A DNA stretch of 64,000 bases from JAWMQL01 sp033283165. Lineage in GTDB: Bacteria > Pseudomonadota > Gammaproteobacteria > Pseudomonadales > Halieaceae. Shown here piece by piece: positions 33,958 to 42,354 of the stretch; the stretch's first letter is position 1; each line of letters begins with the position of its first letter. A program made the position numbers and the translations under genes. A model generated the notes under the pieces. It searched no databases. It saw nothing but the letters and a program-made list of their open reading frames with translations, and was not told the DNA's origin. The DNA is taken from contig JAWMQL010000006.1 of NCBI GenBank assembly GCA_033283165.1, forward strand, positions 124,001 through 188,000, written 5' to 3'.

Positions 33958-35172
33958 GTGGATACGCGCACCGTGCAGATCGACGTCTACAATCCGGATA
34001 ATTACACCAACGGTATTCCCCACGACCAGTTTGCCTGGCTACGTAAAAACGCACCGGTGTACTGGCACGAACACCCCGCGGGCCACGGATACTGGGTGCT
34101 GAGCCGGCACGCTGATGTGGTGGCGGTCTCCCGCGACTTCAAGACTTTCTCGGCCCAGCAGGGTTTCGTGATGGTGGACGACCTGCCGCCGGATATACTC
34201 GCCATGGCCCAGAATCAGCTGTTGGGAATGGACCCGCCCAACCACGGCCCGATTCGCCGTGCGGTGATCACCCGTTTCACCTCGCGGCGGCTGGCGGAAC
34301 TGGAACCGAGGGTACGCGAAATAGCCAGGGGCATCATGCAGGGCGCGGCCAGGAACGAGGAAATCAACTTCGTGGAGGACCTGGCAGGCGACCTGCCCAC
34401 CGCGGTGATCTGCTCCCTGCTGGATATACCCCGGGACATGTGGCCGCAGATCCGGCGCTGGTCCGACCTGCAGACGTCCGCCTCGGACCCGGATCTGGGC
34501 GGCAGCGCCGAGGAAGTCAATCAGGCCTCCATCGAGATGGGCAGCTACGGATTCCAGCTCGCCAGCGAGCGCAAGGACGCCGGCGGCGACGATCTCATAT
34601 CGCTGCTGATCAACCAGGAAGTGGACGGTCGACTGGTTACCGAGTTGGAGTTTGCCTCACTGTTCGTGCAGCTCACCGTGGCCGGTAACGAGACCACCCG
34701 CGGCCTGATCAGTTCCGGCATGCACCAGCTGTTGCAACAGCCGGACACCATGGCGGTCCTGCGCCAGGACCCCGGCAAACTCCCCCTGGCCATCGAGGAG
34801 ATGCTGCGCTGGACCTGTCCCCTGCACTATTTCCGTCGCACCGCCAGCTGCGATACCGAAATCAACGGCCAGGCGATCACGGCCGGCGACCGGGTAGTCA
34901 TGCTGTACAGCTCGGCCAACTTCGACGAGACCGTGTTCGACCAGCCTCTGCGCTTCGACATCGAACGCGACCCCAATCCCCACCTGGCCTTTGGCCACGG
35001 TATCCACCTGTGCCTGGGCGCCAATCTGGCGCGACTGGAAGCGCGACTGTTCTTCGAGGAATTCTTCCGCAGCTTCGGTGGCATCGAGGCAACCGGTGAC
35101 CCGGTGTATATCCGCTCCAACAGCATTCACGGTTTCAAGGAAATGCCGGTCAGGTTGCGGGAACCGGACTGA
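33958..35172 (+). CDS. Cytochrome P450 (CYP125/CYP142-like by motif)
   Basis: A 404-residue bacterial P450. It has AGNETT in helix I (242-247), the ExxR pair E281-ML-R284, and the heme loop FGHGIHLCLG with ligand C352. The N-terminal FKTFSAQQGF and the ending FGHGIHLCLGANLARLEARL resemble steroid and fatty acid side-chain P450s such as CYP125 and CYP142. The GTG start directly follows the cupin stop with no gap. With the adjacent AMACR, oxidation of a branched terminal methyl group is a reasonable hypothesis. It is a different subfamily from the P450 at 7805. Confidence 0.94.
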   Translation: MDTRTVQIDVYNPDNYTNGIPHDQFAWLRKNAPVYWHEHPAGHGYWVLSRHADVVAVSRDFKTFSAQQGFVMVDDLPPDILAMAQNQLLGMDPPNHGPIRRAVITRFTSRRLAELEPRVREIARGIMQGAARNEEINFVEDLAGDLPTAVICSLLDIPRDMWPQIRRWSDLQTSASDPDLGGSAEEVNQASIEMGSYGFQLASERKDAGGDDLISLLINQEVDGRLVTELEFASLFVQLTVAGNETTRGLISSGMHQLLQQPDTMAVLRQDPGKLPLAIEEMLRWTCPLHYFRRTASCDTEINGQAITAGDRVVMLYSSANFDETVFDQPLRFDIERDPNPHLAFGHGIHLCLGANLARLEARLFFEEFFRSFGGIEATGDPVYIRSNSIHGFKEMPVRLREPD

Positions 35173-35174
35173 AA

Positions 35175-36050
35175 TCAACCGGCCTGCAGGGTCTGTCGAT
35201 AGCCGTTGACAAAATGCCGCTGGAGTACCCGGGCATAACGCTGCTCGCGGGACTCTTTACGCCGCCTCGGTGGCGACTTTCCGCGGACCCCTGCCGGCAG
35301 CAGTCTGCCACCGGTACGCAGTTCGTAGAGGGCGGCCGACTCACCCGCGCGATGCATGGAGAGACAGCGCTCCTGAAAGGATATCAGGTGCTGATGGGTG
35401 GCGATCGCCCCGGGCACCAGCACACTGCGCAGACCGAGCCGGACAAGGCGTAAGCCCATCTCCAGGTCGTCCATGGCGTCGTAGGGGAACACCTCGTTGA
35501 ACACGCCGGCGGTGTGCAGGAAGTTGCGCTTGATCGACGTGTTGGCCATGTAGAAGTAGTGTTCGGGCAGGACCAGTTCCGGGTCTTTGAAGCGAACCCC
35601 GAAAATGGCACCGCTGTCCTCCAGCCAGTGCATGAATTCGGTAGTCTCTTCAGTGTCGGGAAACAGACCGGGACCGATACCCACGACCTGCTCCGACGGG
35701 TACTGCCGGTGGACGTCAAGGTGCGCTCGAACCAGGCCGGGAGAGGGAATGAAATCATCCGCGAGCAGCAGGAGCAGGTCCCCGCGGGCCCTGCGAATAC
35801 AGTGGTTCAACTGCCTGGCGCGACTACGGGTGGGAGCGATCTGGCTGAAATCCAGCTGCAGTTCCGGGTACTGCTGATGCAGCCTGGCCACAATGGCGGA
35901 CCAGTCATGCTGGTACAGGCTGTCAACGGCGATCACTTCAAACCCGCCTGGTCGCACACCCTGCTGTGTGGCCAGGGCCTGCAGGGTATCGCCCAGACAA
36001 TCGTGCTCCTGCACCGGCACGATCACCGACAGCAGGGACTCACTGGTCAT
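35175..36050 (-). CDS. Family 2-like glycosyltransferase
   Basis: A 291-residue GT-A fold glycosyltransferase. The N-terminal SVIVPVQEHDCLGDTLQAL is the usual start, RARQLNHCIRRARGD follows, and the metal-binding acidic motif reads LLLLADDFIPSPG (about 94-106). EVFPYDAMDDLEMGLRLVR resembles the catalytic ED region of the family. No membrane segment is visible, so it is likely cytoplasmic. It ends two bases from the convergent P450 stop. No polysaccharide operon surrounds it; acceptor and donor sugars are unknown. Confidence 0.88.
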   Translation of the reverse strand: MTSESLLSVIVPVQEHDCLGDTLQALATQQGVRPGGFEVIAVDSLYQHDWSAIVARLHQQYPELQLDFSQIAPTRSRARQLNHCIRRARGDLLLLLADDFIPSPGLVRAHLDVHRQYPSEQVVGIGPGLFPDTEETTEFMHWLEDSGAIFGVRFKDPELVLPEHYFYMANTSIKRNFLHTAGVFNEVFPYDAMDDLEMGLRLVRLGLRSVLVPGAIATHQHLISFQERCLSMHRAGESAALYELRTGGRLLPAGVRGKSPPRRRKESREQRYARVLQRHFVNGYRQTLQAG

Positions 36051-36124
36051 AACCGCGCACCTCCACGGTTTGGCTCAAGGTTGTTCCAGTCTAGCGACAT
36101 CCCGGGCGCTCGCCTTGCGCCAGA

Positions 36125-36970
36125 TCAATCCCGGTCCGGCAGGTCCACCGGGTCTTTCATATCCACCATCCCCAGGTAGCCGCCCATATCCTCGATCGCA
36201 TCGTGTAACCCGTAACCCAGCAATTGCCGGGCTCGCCGGGACAGTTGGCGCGCGGCGTCCGGCGGCGTGGCGAGCACATTATTTTCCTCGGTGCGCAACC
36301 AGCCCAGGCAGTAACTCATGTGGATACCGCGGCGCCAGAAGTCCTGGACCGCGTTGCTGCCGCCGGCATGTATGGTGGAGCCAAGGTAGATAACTGCCGA
36401 ACCCGCCGGCATCTCGGCGTAGGCCAGTTCGTGCTCCCCCGGTTGCCGCTCGCGCGCCCAGCGGTGGCTGCCCGGCACCACCACGGTGGCGCCGTTTTCC
36501 CGGGTAAAGTCCACCATGGCGATGATACTGGCCAGCTGCAGTTCGGGCCGTTCCGGGGGCATATGGATCCATACATCCTCGTCCCGGTGGAACCATTGCT
36601 GCTCCGCACCCGGCCCGCGATCCATGATATGGGCGAGGTTGAGAATGTAGTCGGCGCAGTTTGGCAACAGTATGCGCTCGCACAAACCGGCGTACAGCGG
36701 GTGCAGCATGACCTGTTCGGCATAGCGCGCGGATTTACCCGCCAGACCGGTGACATGGCGGGTTCGTTCGCCGAAAAACGCGTCAAGAGTCGGGTTGAGG
36801 TGCCGGTGAGCCGGGTCTGCGGCAGCCAGCAGAGGGTCGAACTCGCGGTTCAGTTGCGCCAGCAAATCCTGATCAAGCAGGTCCCGGACGATGACCCCGC
36901 CATCCTCCAGCAGCGCCCGGTGTATGACCTCAATATCACCGCCGGCGGGGAAACTCTGTAACTGCGCCAT
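36125..36970 (-). CDS. Phytanoyl-CoA dioxygenase (PhyH) family protein
   Basis: An Fe(II)/2-oxoglutarate-dependent oxygenase of 281 residues. The metal triad is H128-R-D130 (QQWFHRDEDVW) and the distal H201 in GSTIHAGGSN; 2-oxoglutarate would be held by a later Arg (WRRGIHMSY). The cupin-like beta region DFTRENGATVVVPGSHRWA is characteristic. ATG 36970 has an AGGAGGAT ribosome site; the frame extends upstream to 37078 without signals. The name does not mean it acts on phytanoyl-CoA: many bacterial members hydroxylate small metabolites. It shares a divergent promoter region with the secreted protein at 37108. Confidence 0.88.
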   Translation of the reverse strand: MAQLQSFPAGGDIEVIHRALLEDGGVIVRDLLDQDLLAQLNREFDPLLAAADPAHRHLNPTLDAFFGERTRHVTGLAGKSARYAEQVMLHPLYAGLCERILLPNCADYILNLAHIMDRGPGAEQQWFHRDEDVWIHMPPERPELQLASIIAMVDFTRENGATVVVPGSHRWARERQPGEHELAYAEMPAGSAVIYLGSTIHAGGSNAVQDFWRRGIHMSYCLGWLRTEENNVLATPPDAARQLSRRARQLLGYGLHDAIEDMGGYLGMVDMKDPVDLPDRD

Positions 36971-37107
36971 GGGATTATCCTCCTGTGTTCTGCATTCTAG
37001 TCCGTTTTTGTGGCCCCGCTGCGACAGAAAATCCCCTGCGTCTCCCTCCAACAGGTAGAGGTTCGCGGTAAAACGCAACGCAAAGACACCCTGAAAGGAG
37101 AGTGAGC

Positions 37108-37923
37108 ATGACTGCGCAATACCCGGTACTTGCCGCCTCCGTGCTGGCCCTGGCAGTGAGCAGTGCCCTGGCCCAGCCCGGCGAGAGAGCAGAATTCGAC
37201 GAATTCAATCCCATCGTGGAGATCAACGCCAGCGACGGTGACGTCGGTTTCCATGTCATCCTGGACGGCGAAGCCTGGGAGATCGCCAAGTTGTACAACC
37301 CCGACAACAAACAGATTCTGCGCGCCCGGAGCAAAAAGGAGCTGTCCGAGCAGGGCGTCACCGAAGTGTTTTTCGAAAGCGCCGAACCCCCTTGCTGGTT
37401 CGACGACGAGGATCCGGATGCTGATCCGGAAGACGTGGTAACGGTGGCGGATTTCATCGAGCGCTTTGCCGCGGGTACCTACCGCGCCGCAGGCAGGACC
37501 ATCGAGGGTGACCAGCTGCAGGCGCGGGCTGAGTTGACTCACAACCTGCCCGCCGCACCGGAGGTTTTCGTCGACACCATGGGCAACCGCGTGGAGCTCA
37601 GTTGGAACGCAGGTGATGACCTGGGCGAGTGCGAGTATCCGGATTCCCTGCCCGATCCGGCCGGGGTCGAGGTGGTACGATGGGAGGTGGTGGTGGAAGT
37701 GAACGAAGATGAACTTCCGGGCGGCGAACTTCCCGACGGCGTGCCCTTCGGCAAGTTTTCTGTGCACCTGCCCACCGACAGCACCCATGTGGTGGTACCC
37801 CCCGAGTTCATCGACGCCTACCTCGCCGCGGGTGTCAACCAGTTCAAGCTCGAGGTCGGCGCCATGGAAGAAAGTGGTAACCAGACCTTCACCGAGGCCG
37901 AGTTTGAGGTCGGGCTGGAGTGA
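37108..37923 (+). CDS. Secreted protein of unknown function with possible Ig/Fn3-like region
   Basis: A 271-residue exported protein I do not recognise. The signal peptide is cleaved after SSALA (about residue 22). The mature protein is acidic, with a conserved-looking WEIAKLYNPDNKQILRA segment (about 58-74), a Cys near residue 97 (EPPCWFDDEDPD), another at 175, and a C-terminal beta-sandwich-like part (PEVFVDTMGNRVELSWNAGD) resembling an Fn3 start. GTG at 37102 is possible, but ATG 37108 fits AAAGGAGAG better. It precedes the ECF sigma gene and may belong to that envelope signalling set. Confidence 0.75.
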   Translation: MTAQYPVLAASVLALAVSSALAQPGERAEFDEFNPIVEINASDGDVGFHVILDGEAWEIAKLYNPDNKQILRARSKKELSEQGVTEVFFESAEPPCWFDDEDPDADPEDVVTVADFIERFAAGTYRAAGRTIEGDQLQARAELTHNLPAAPEVFVDTMGNRVELSWNAGDDLGECEYPDSLPDPAGVEVVRWEVVVEVNEDELPGGELPDGVPFGKFSVHLPTDSTHVVVPPEFIDAYLAAGVNQFKLEVGAMEESGNQTFTEAEFEVGLE

Positions 37924-37962
37924 GCCGTTGCCGGGGCGAGGACCGGTCCGCCCCGGTGCAAC

Positions 37963-37968
37963 TATAAT
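37963..37968 (+). promoter_or_regulatory. Perfect TATAAT -10 box, possible leaderless promoter of the ECF sigma gene
   Basis: A consensus TATAAT ends six bases before the ATG at 37975, putting the expected transcription start on or beside that ATG. No ribosome site lies between them; the nearest GAGGA is more than 30 bases upstream. The -35 region is poor. It may direct a leaderless mRNA, or the true start codon may be further downstream. Confidence 0.4.
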
Positions 37969-37974
37969 TGTCCC

Positions 37975-38592
37975 ATGGATCAGCAACCGGACAGTGCCGC
38001 AATACAGCTTGGCCGAGACCGGCGCCTGGTGCGGAAGATACTGGCCGGCGACGAGCGCTCGCTGCAGCAGTTCGTCGACGAGTACTTTCCCCGGCTGTAT
38101 CGCTACACCCGCCACCGGCTGGGAAATGCGGCGGATGTCGACGACGTGGTGCAGGTTGTGCTGAGCCAGGCCGCGCGGCGCCTCGAGACCTACCGGGGTG
38201 AAGCCACCCTGCTGACCTGGTTGATCCAGATATGCCGCCACGAGATCGCCCGACAGGCGAGCAAGGCAAGCCGCGAACGCGACCTGATGACCCCGTTCCT
38301 GAACGACAAGGTGCTCCAGTCCGTGGTGGAGTCAATCGAAGTGGATGACGGCAACGATCCGGAGAGCAGCCTGCGCCGCAACGAACTGATCCGCCTGATC
38401 CAGTTCACGCTGGACCAGTTGCCGGAACACTATGCCACGGCGCTGGAGATGAAATACGTCTGGGGCTATGACTCGCGCGAAATCGCGCGCCACCTCCAGA
38501 CCAGTGACGAGGCGGTGCAGTCCTTGTTGGCAAGGGCGCGGCGCGCCTTCCGGGACATCTGCACCGAGGCCCAGCAGGCCGCCCTGAGGTGA
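37975..38592 (+). CDS. ECF-type RNA polymerase sigma factor
   Basis: A 205-residue sigma-70 family protein. Region 2 is recognised by FVDEYFPRLYRYTRHRLGN (about 33-51) with DVDDVVQVVLSQAARRLETY and LLTWLIQICRHEIARQ; region 4 by LDQLPEHYATALEMKYVWGYDSREIARHL and LLARARRAFR. The position five bases before a FecR-like gene indicates a sigma/anti-sigma pair on one transcript. The target is unclear, because the neighbouring TonB receptor is convergent and not downstream. See the -10 box at 37963 for a possible leaderless start. Confidence 0.9.
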   Translation: MDQQPDSAAIQLGRDRRLVRKILAGDERSLQQFVDEYFPRLYRYTRHRLGNAADVDDVVQVVLSQAARRLETYRGEATLLTWLIQICRHEIARQASKASRERDLMTPFLNDKVLQSVVESIEVDDGNDPESSLRRNELIRLIQFTLDQLPEHYATALEMKYVWGYDSREIARHLQTSDEAVQSLLARARRAFRDICTEAQQAALR

Positions 38593-38596
38593 GGTC

Positions 38597-39595
38597 ATGA
38601 ACGACGACAAATACACCGAACCGCACGACAGCGACATCGCTGCCCTGCTGCGTGCTGCGGGGCCAAGGGCGCCGATGCCGGAGTCCTTGAAACAGAGTTG
38701 GGCGAGCCATTTCCGCCGTGAGCTTGAACCGGTGGTCGGTCGCCGCCGGAATCGACGCCGCGGCCTCTGGGCCGGAGTCGCCGCCAGCCTGTTACTGGCC
38801 TTTACCGGCGTCCGGCTGCACTGGCAGGGAGACTCGCTGCCCGATACACGGTACCGCATAGTGAGCAGTGGCCCGGGCACAAGCGTCAGCCCACCGGGGA
38901 AAGAGATTCACGTTGCGCAAGCCGGCGATGTACTCGTCGCCGGAACCCTGCTGGCGACCACCGCCGGAGGAACCCTGGCCATCGCCTATGGCGCCTACGA
39001 TCTGCGCCTCGGCGCGGACACCCGCCTGGTCCTGGAGCAGGATCACCTGGATCTGCGGCATGGCCGCATCTACCTGAGCGACCGGGGACAGGGCTCCGGT
39101 ACCCGGGTCCGCACGCCACTGGGAACGGTGCACGATATCGGCACCCAGTTCCAGGTGTCCGTGACCCCGGCCGGGCTCAATGCCACGGTGCGGCACGGCA
39201 CGATCGCGCTGGAGCGGGCCGGGAAGTCGCTCAAGGCGCGAGCACGAGGTGGCGAGGCCGAACGCCTGACGGTGGATTCAAACGGCAGCCTGAGTGCAGC
39301 CCGGGTCAGTGCCAGCGGCGCAGACTGGGACTGGATCCATGCCGCCGGGCCCGGCTTTGTCCTGGAAGGCGCCAGTGCCCACGCGTTCCTGCGTTGGGCC
39401 AGCGAGGAGAGCGGCCGGGAACTGGTGTTTGCCGACCGGGCCGCTGAAATCCGGGCCCGCACCACCGTGCTGCACGGCTCCCTCCCTGCGCAGAATCCCG
39501 AGCGCGTACTGGCGCCGGTGCTGCTCAGTACCGACCTGCGCGCCACTGTCGAGGCAGGCCGGCTGCGGGTCTATCTGCTGCCACGCCAGGGCTAG
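38597..39595 (+). CDS. FecR-family transmembrane anti-sigma/signal transducer
   Basis: A 332-residue membrane protein. A short cytoplasmic N-terminal region (1-55, ending in a run of Arg) would bind the sigma factor, one membrane helix follows (GLWAGVAASLLLAFTGV, about 56-72), then a periplasmic FecR domain with the typical RTPLGTVHDIGTQFQVSV block. A C-terminal segment (AFLRWASEESGRELVFAD to the end) looks like an STN-type secretin/TonB short domain. Its stop overlaps the convergent TonB receptor stop by four bases. Signal is unknown. Confidence 0.87.
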   Translation: MNDDKYTEPHDSDIAALLRAAGPRAPMPESLKQSWASHFRRELEPVVGRRRNRRRGLWAGVAASLLLAFTGVRLHWQGDSLPDTRYRIVSSGPGTSVSPPGKEIHVAQAGDVLVAGTLLATTAGGTLAIAYGAYDLRLGADTRLVLEQDHLDLRHGRIYLSDRGQGSGTRVRTPLGTVHDIGTQFQVSVTPAGLNATVRHGTIALERAGKSLKARARGGEAERLTVDSNGSLSAARVSASGADWDWIHAAGPGFVLEGASAHAFLRWASEESGRELVFADRAAEIRARTTVLHGSLPAQNPERVLAPVLLSTDLRATVEAGRLRVYLLPRQG

Positions 39596-41898
39596 AAGGA
39601 CAACGTCGCGCCGACGGAAGGCACCCGCCCCAGTAACACCTCGGCGTCCGGTGTCAGGAGAAATCCGCCACGGTCCTCGTCCTCCTCCACATCCCAGTCT
39701 ATGCCGGCCGCGTTGTCACGGTCGGTCAGGTTGCTGATATCGGCGTACAGCGTGAGTCGGGTACGGCCGATCTCCCAGTATTTGCTGATCCCCAGGTCGA
39801 GGGAAAAATATTCCCCCAGCTCGACGTTGTTCAACACCGACTCAACGGTGACGACTGCCCCCTCGGGCACGTAGTCCGGCAACCGGGTACTGCGCCAGCC
39901 GGAGTGCCAGGTAGCTGCCAGAGACAAACGGAAACTGCCCAGCTGCCAGGCGACACCCGTGTTGACCGTGTGCCGCTGGGACCAGCGCCGCGGTATCCAG
40001 CGGGTCGCCAGCCTGTCCTCTGCATCCATGTAGCTGTAGCGCAGGTGACTTCCGAATGTTTCCTGCCAGCGCCAGCGGATATCCAGGTCGGCACCGCGGG
40101 CGCGCGCCCTGTCGGGCAGCAAACCGACCCGGTCGGGCTCCATTTCGGGCAACAGCACAAAGGGGTTGAACATGTTCTCAAAGCGCCCCTTTACCCGGCC
40201 ATAATCCTTGTAATAGGCCTCCGTGGTTACCCGGAGCCCGCCGTGCTGCCACTCCAGTCCCGCCACCACCTGGTCCGAGCGCTGGGGTTTGAAGAAGCGG
40301 GTCACCCCGTCCAGCACCTGCAACTCCTGGATGCTCTCGGGCTGGTTGAAGCGCCCCAGGCTCAGGCGCAAACGCAACGCCTCGCTGGCCTCCCAGGCCA
40401 GGCCGAGGCGCGGGGACCACTGCGCTTCGCTGTTCCCCCCGAGGTAGTAGTCCTGCCAGTCCCAGCGCAGGCTGGGCTGGATCAGCAGGCCAGGCCCCAG
40501 CGGCAACTCCAGTTGCGCGTAGGCGCCACCCGACCAGCCGCTGGCCTGCAGGTCGATATCGCGCCGCACCAGCCGCTCAGTATCGATCACATCCGCCAGT
40601 TCACCGCGGTCAATACGGCTGACGTGCCGGTAGTCGCCACGGTTGTATTCCGCCTGCCAGCCCAACTCGAAAAACTGCTGTGCCGCCACCAGGCTCACAT
40701 CCTGGCGCAGCGCCCAGCGCTCTACCCGCTGGCGGTGATCCAGGAAGCCGCCCTTGCTCTCGTCCTCGAAACTGTCCGGGTCTTCTTCGACCTCGAAGCT
40801 GGACAGGAGCTTGTCGCGCCGGAAATCCAGCCAGGACAGGGTCACCCGGCTGGCCAGGTTCTCGCCCCGGGTCCAGTCGCCGCCGAGCCAGGCGTAGCGG
40901 GTTTCGATCCGGGACTCGGCCCGCTCCTCCTCGTCCTCGAACAGGATATCGTCCTCGCCGTACACCAGGCCCCCGTCCAGCTGCAGTTGCGGATTCAGCT
41001 CGATACTGAGGCGCCCGGCGGCATCGGCATACTCCGGCTTACCGGAACGGCTGCCGATGTATTCAGTCAGGTCCGACAGGTCACCCTGGCGCAGCGACAG
41101 GGCCCAGCGGGTGGGCCGGCGCCGCCCGAGTTCGCCGTGGCTGTGAATGAAATTGGCAAAGGACGATACCCCGATATCCGTGTTGTACTCCGCCGGCTGC
41201 CAGCGATTCCGGATATCCATTACGCCGCTCATGCGGTTGCCATAGCGCGAGGGAAAACCCCCGGTATAGACATCCAGGGTTTCCACCGTGTGGTAGTCGA
41301 TGGCGCTGTAAGCACTGTGATAATCGGCCAGGTGGAAGGGCTCCAGCAACTCCACGCCATCCTGCATCACCAGCAGCTCGTCCTGCAGACCACCGCGAAT
41401 GCGCGGCTTGGCGGACACTCCGACCGACGAGACTCCGGGCAAGCGCAGCGTGGCGCGGAGGCGATCAGAGCCGAGGGCAGGCACCTGGGCCAGGTCCTCG
41501 GCACGATAGCTGTTGCTGCTGGCAGCCACCCCGGCCGCGGGAAAATGATGCCGGGTACCGGTAACGATCACGGTCTCCAGCACTCCCGGTGGTGCATCTG
41601 CACTCAAAACCGGCGGGGTCGTCTCAACGGCACTGTCCCCGGCGGTGATAACCCACACGCCACTTTCAGCCGTCAATTCCAACCCCAGGGCTGGCAGGGA
41701 CCTGCGCAGCGCCTCGATATCCACGGTCTCGACCCGCACCGTCTGCTCACCGTGTACCAGCGCGGAACTGTATAAAATGGTGTGGCCCTGCTCGCGCAGG
41801 GCCTCTATCAGTGCCGGTAACTGCCAGTCCCGGCCCTGGCCGCGAGCACCGAGGGCAGCGGCGAGGAGTAGGGACGCGAACAGAATCCGGGTACCCAT
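39592..41898 (-). CDS. TonB-dependent outer-membrane receptor with STN signalling domain
   Basis: A 768-residue receptor. The signal peptide covers about 1-20, then an STN domain (LIEALREQGHTILYSSALV to LELTAESGVWVI, about 28-85), a linker, a TonB-box-like ETVIVTGTR, a plug with RATLRLPGVSSVGVSAKPRI and GVMDIRNRW, and a beta-barrel ending in the terminal Phe (SVGATLSF). An STN domain indicates signalling to a FecR-like partner, and the facing FecR gene fits. Opposite orientation is unusual for a sigma/FecR/receptor set. Substrate unknown; size is normal. Confidence 0.92.
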   Translation of the reverse strand: MGTRILFASLLLAAALGARGQGRDWQLPALIEALREQGHTILYSSALVHGEQTVRVETVDIEALRRSLPALGLELTAESGVWVITAGDSAVETTPPVLSADAPPGVLETVIVTGTRHHFPAAGVAASSNSYRAEDLAQVPALGSDRLRATLRLPGVSSVGVSAKPRIRGGLQDELLVMQDGVELLEPFHLADYHSAYSAIDYHTVETLDVYTGGFPSRYGNRMSGVMDIRNRWQPAEYNTDIGVSSFANFIHSHGELGRRRPTRWALSLRQGDLSDLTEYIGSRSGKPEYADAAGRLSIELNPQLQLDGGLVYGEDDILFEDEEERAESRIETRYAWLGGDWTRGENLASRVTLSWLDFRRDKLLSSFEVEEDPDSFEDESKGGFLDHRQRVERWALRQDVSLVAAQQFFELGWQAEYNRGDYRHVSRIDRGELADVIDTERLVRRDIDLQASGWSGGAYAQLELPLGPGLLIQPSLRWDWQDYYLGGNSEAQWSPRLGLAWEASEALRLRLSLGRFNQPESIQELQVLDGVTRFFKPQRSDQVVAGLEWQHGGLRVTTEAYYKDYGRVKGRFENMFNPFVLLPEMEPDRVGLLPDRARARGADLDIRWRWQETFGSHLRYSYMDAEDRLATRWIPRRWSQRHTVNTGVAWQLGSFRLSLAATWHSGWRSTRLPDYVPEGAVVTVESVLNNVELGEYFSLDLGISKYWEIGRTRLTLYADISNLTDRDNAAGIDWDVEEDEDRGGFLLTPDAEVLLGRVPSVGATLSF

Positions 41899-41953
41899 CG
41901 ACCTACTCCCGCTGTGGGGGCGGGAAGCGACGGGGACAAGGTCTGAACACGAC

Positions 41954-42226
41954 TCAGGCCTGGTACAGGGTAATAGCGCCGATCAGTATGAAGCCGGTAC
42001 CCGCGATGTAATGCAACACCCGTTCGTCGATCACGTGGGACAGGGCACTGCCGGCAATCACCCCGATGGCCGAGGCCACGATCAATGCTGCCGAGGCGGC
42101 GCCGAACACCAGCCACTTGCTGACTTCCTTGTCCGCGGCGAACAACATGGTGGCGAGCTGGGTCTTGTCGCCCAGTTCAGCGATGAATACCGCGGCAAAT
42201 ATAGTGGCAAACAGTTTCAGATCCAT
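41954..42226 (-). CDS. Half-size GDT1/TMEM165 (UPF0016) family membrane protein
   Basis: A 90-residue protein with three hydrophobic helices and one copy of the family signature ELGDKTQLAT (about 17-26). Eukaryotic GDT1 and many bacterial MneA-like proteins have two such repeats, so this single-repeat form would have to assemble as a dimer. Known members export Mn2+ or exchange Ca2+. ATG 42226 follows GGAAG; the longer open frame upstream is not needed. It lies 55 bases before the TonB receptor on the same strand. Function in manganese export is inference from family. Confidence 0.88.
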   Translation of the reverse strand: MDLKLFATIFAAVFIAELGDKTQLATMLFAADKEVSKWLVFGAASAALIVASAIGVIAGSALSHVIDERVLHYIAGTGFILIGAITLYQA

Positions 42227-42354
42227 AGGCGCTTCCGTCCAGGGTTCACTACCCAAGATTAGTGCATCCGCGATCGGCTGTCTGCCACAAGTCGTGCACC
42301 GGGCGGCCCGAGCAGGTAATATCACCACCCCCACCAGCCGAAGGAGTGCGCGAA

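Noticed and set aside
39904..41775. A 623-codon plus-strand frame opposite the TonB receptor
   Set aside because: It is an antisense shadow. The opposite strand encodes a complete STN-plug-barrel receptor with a signal peptide and a terminal Phe.
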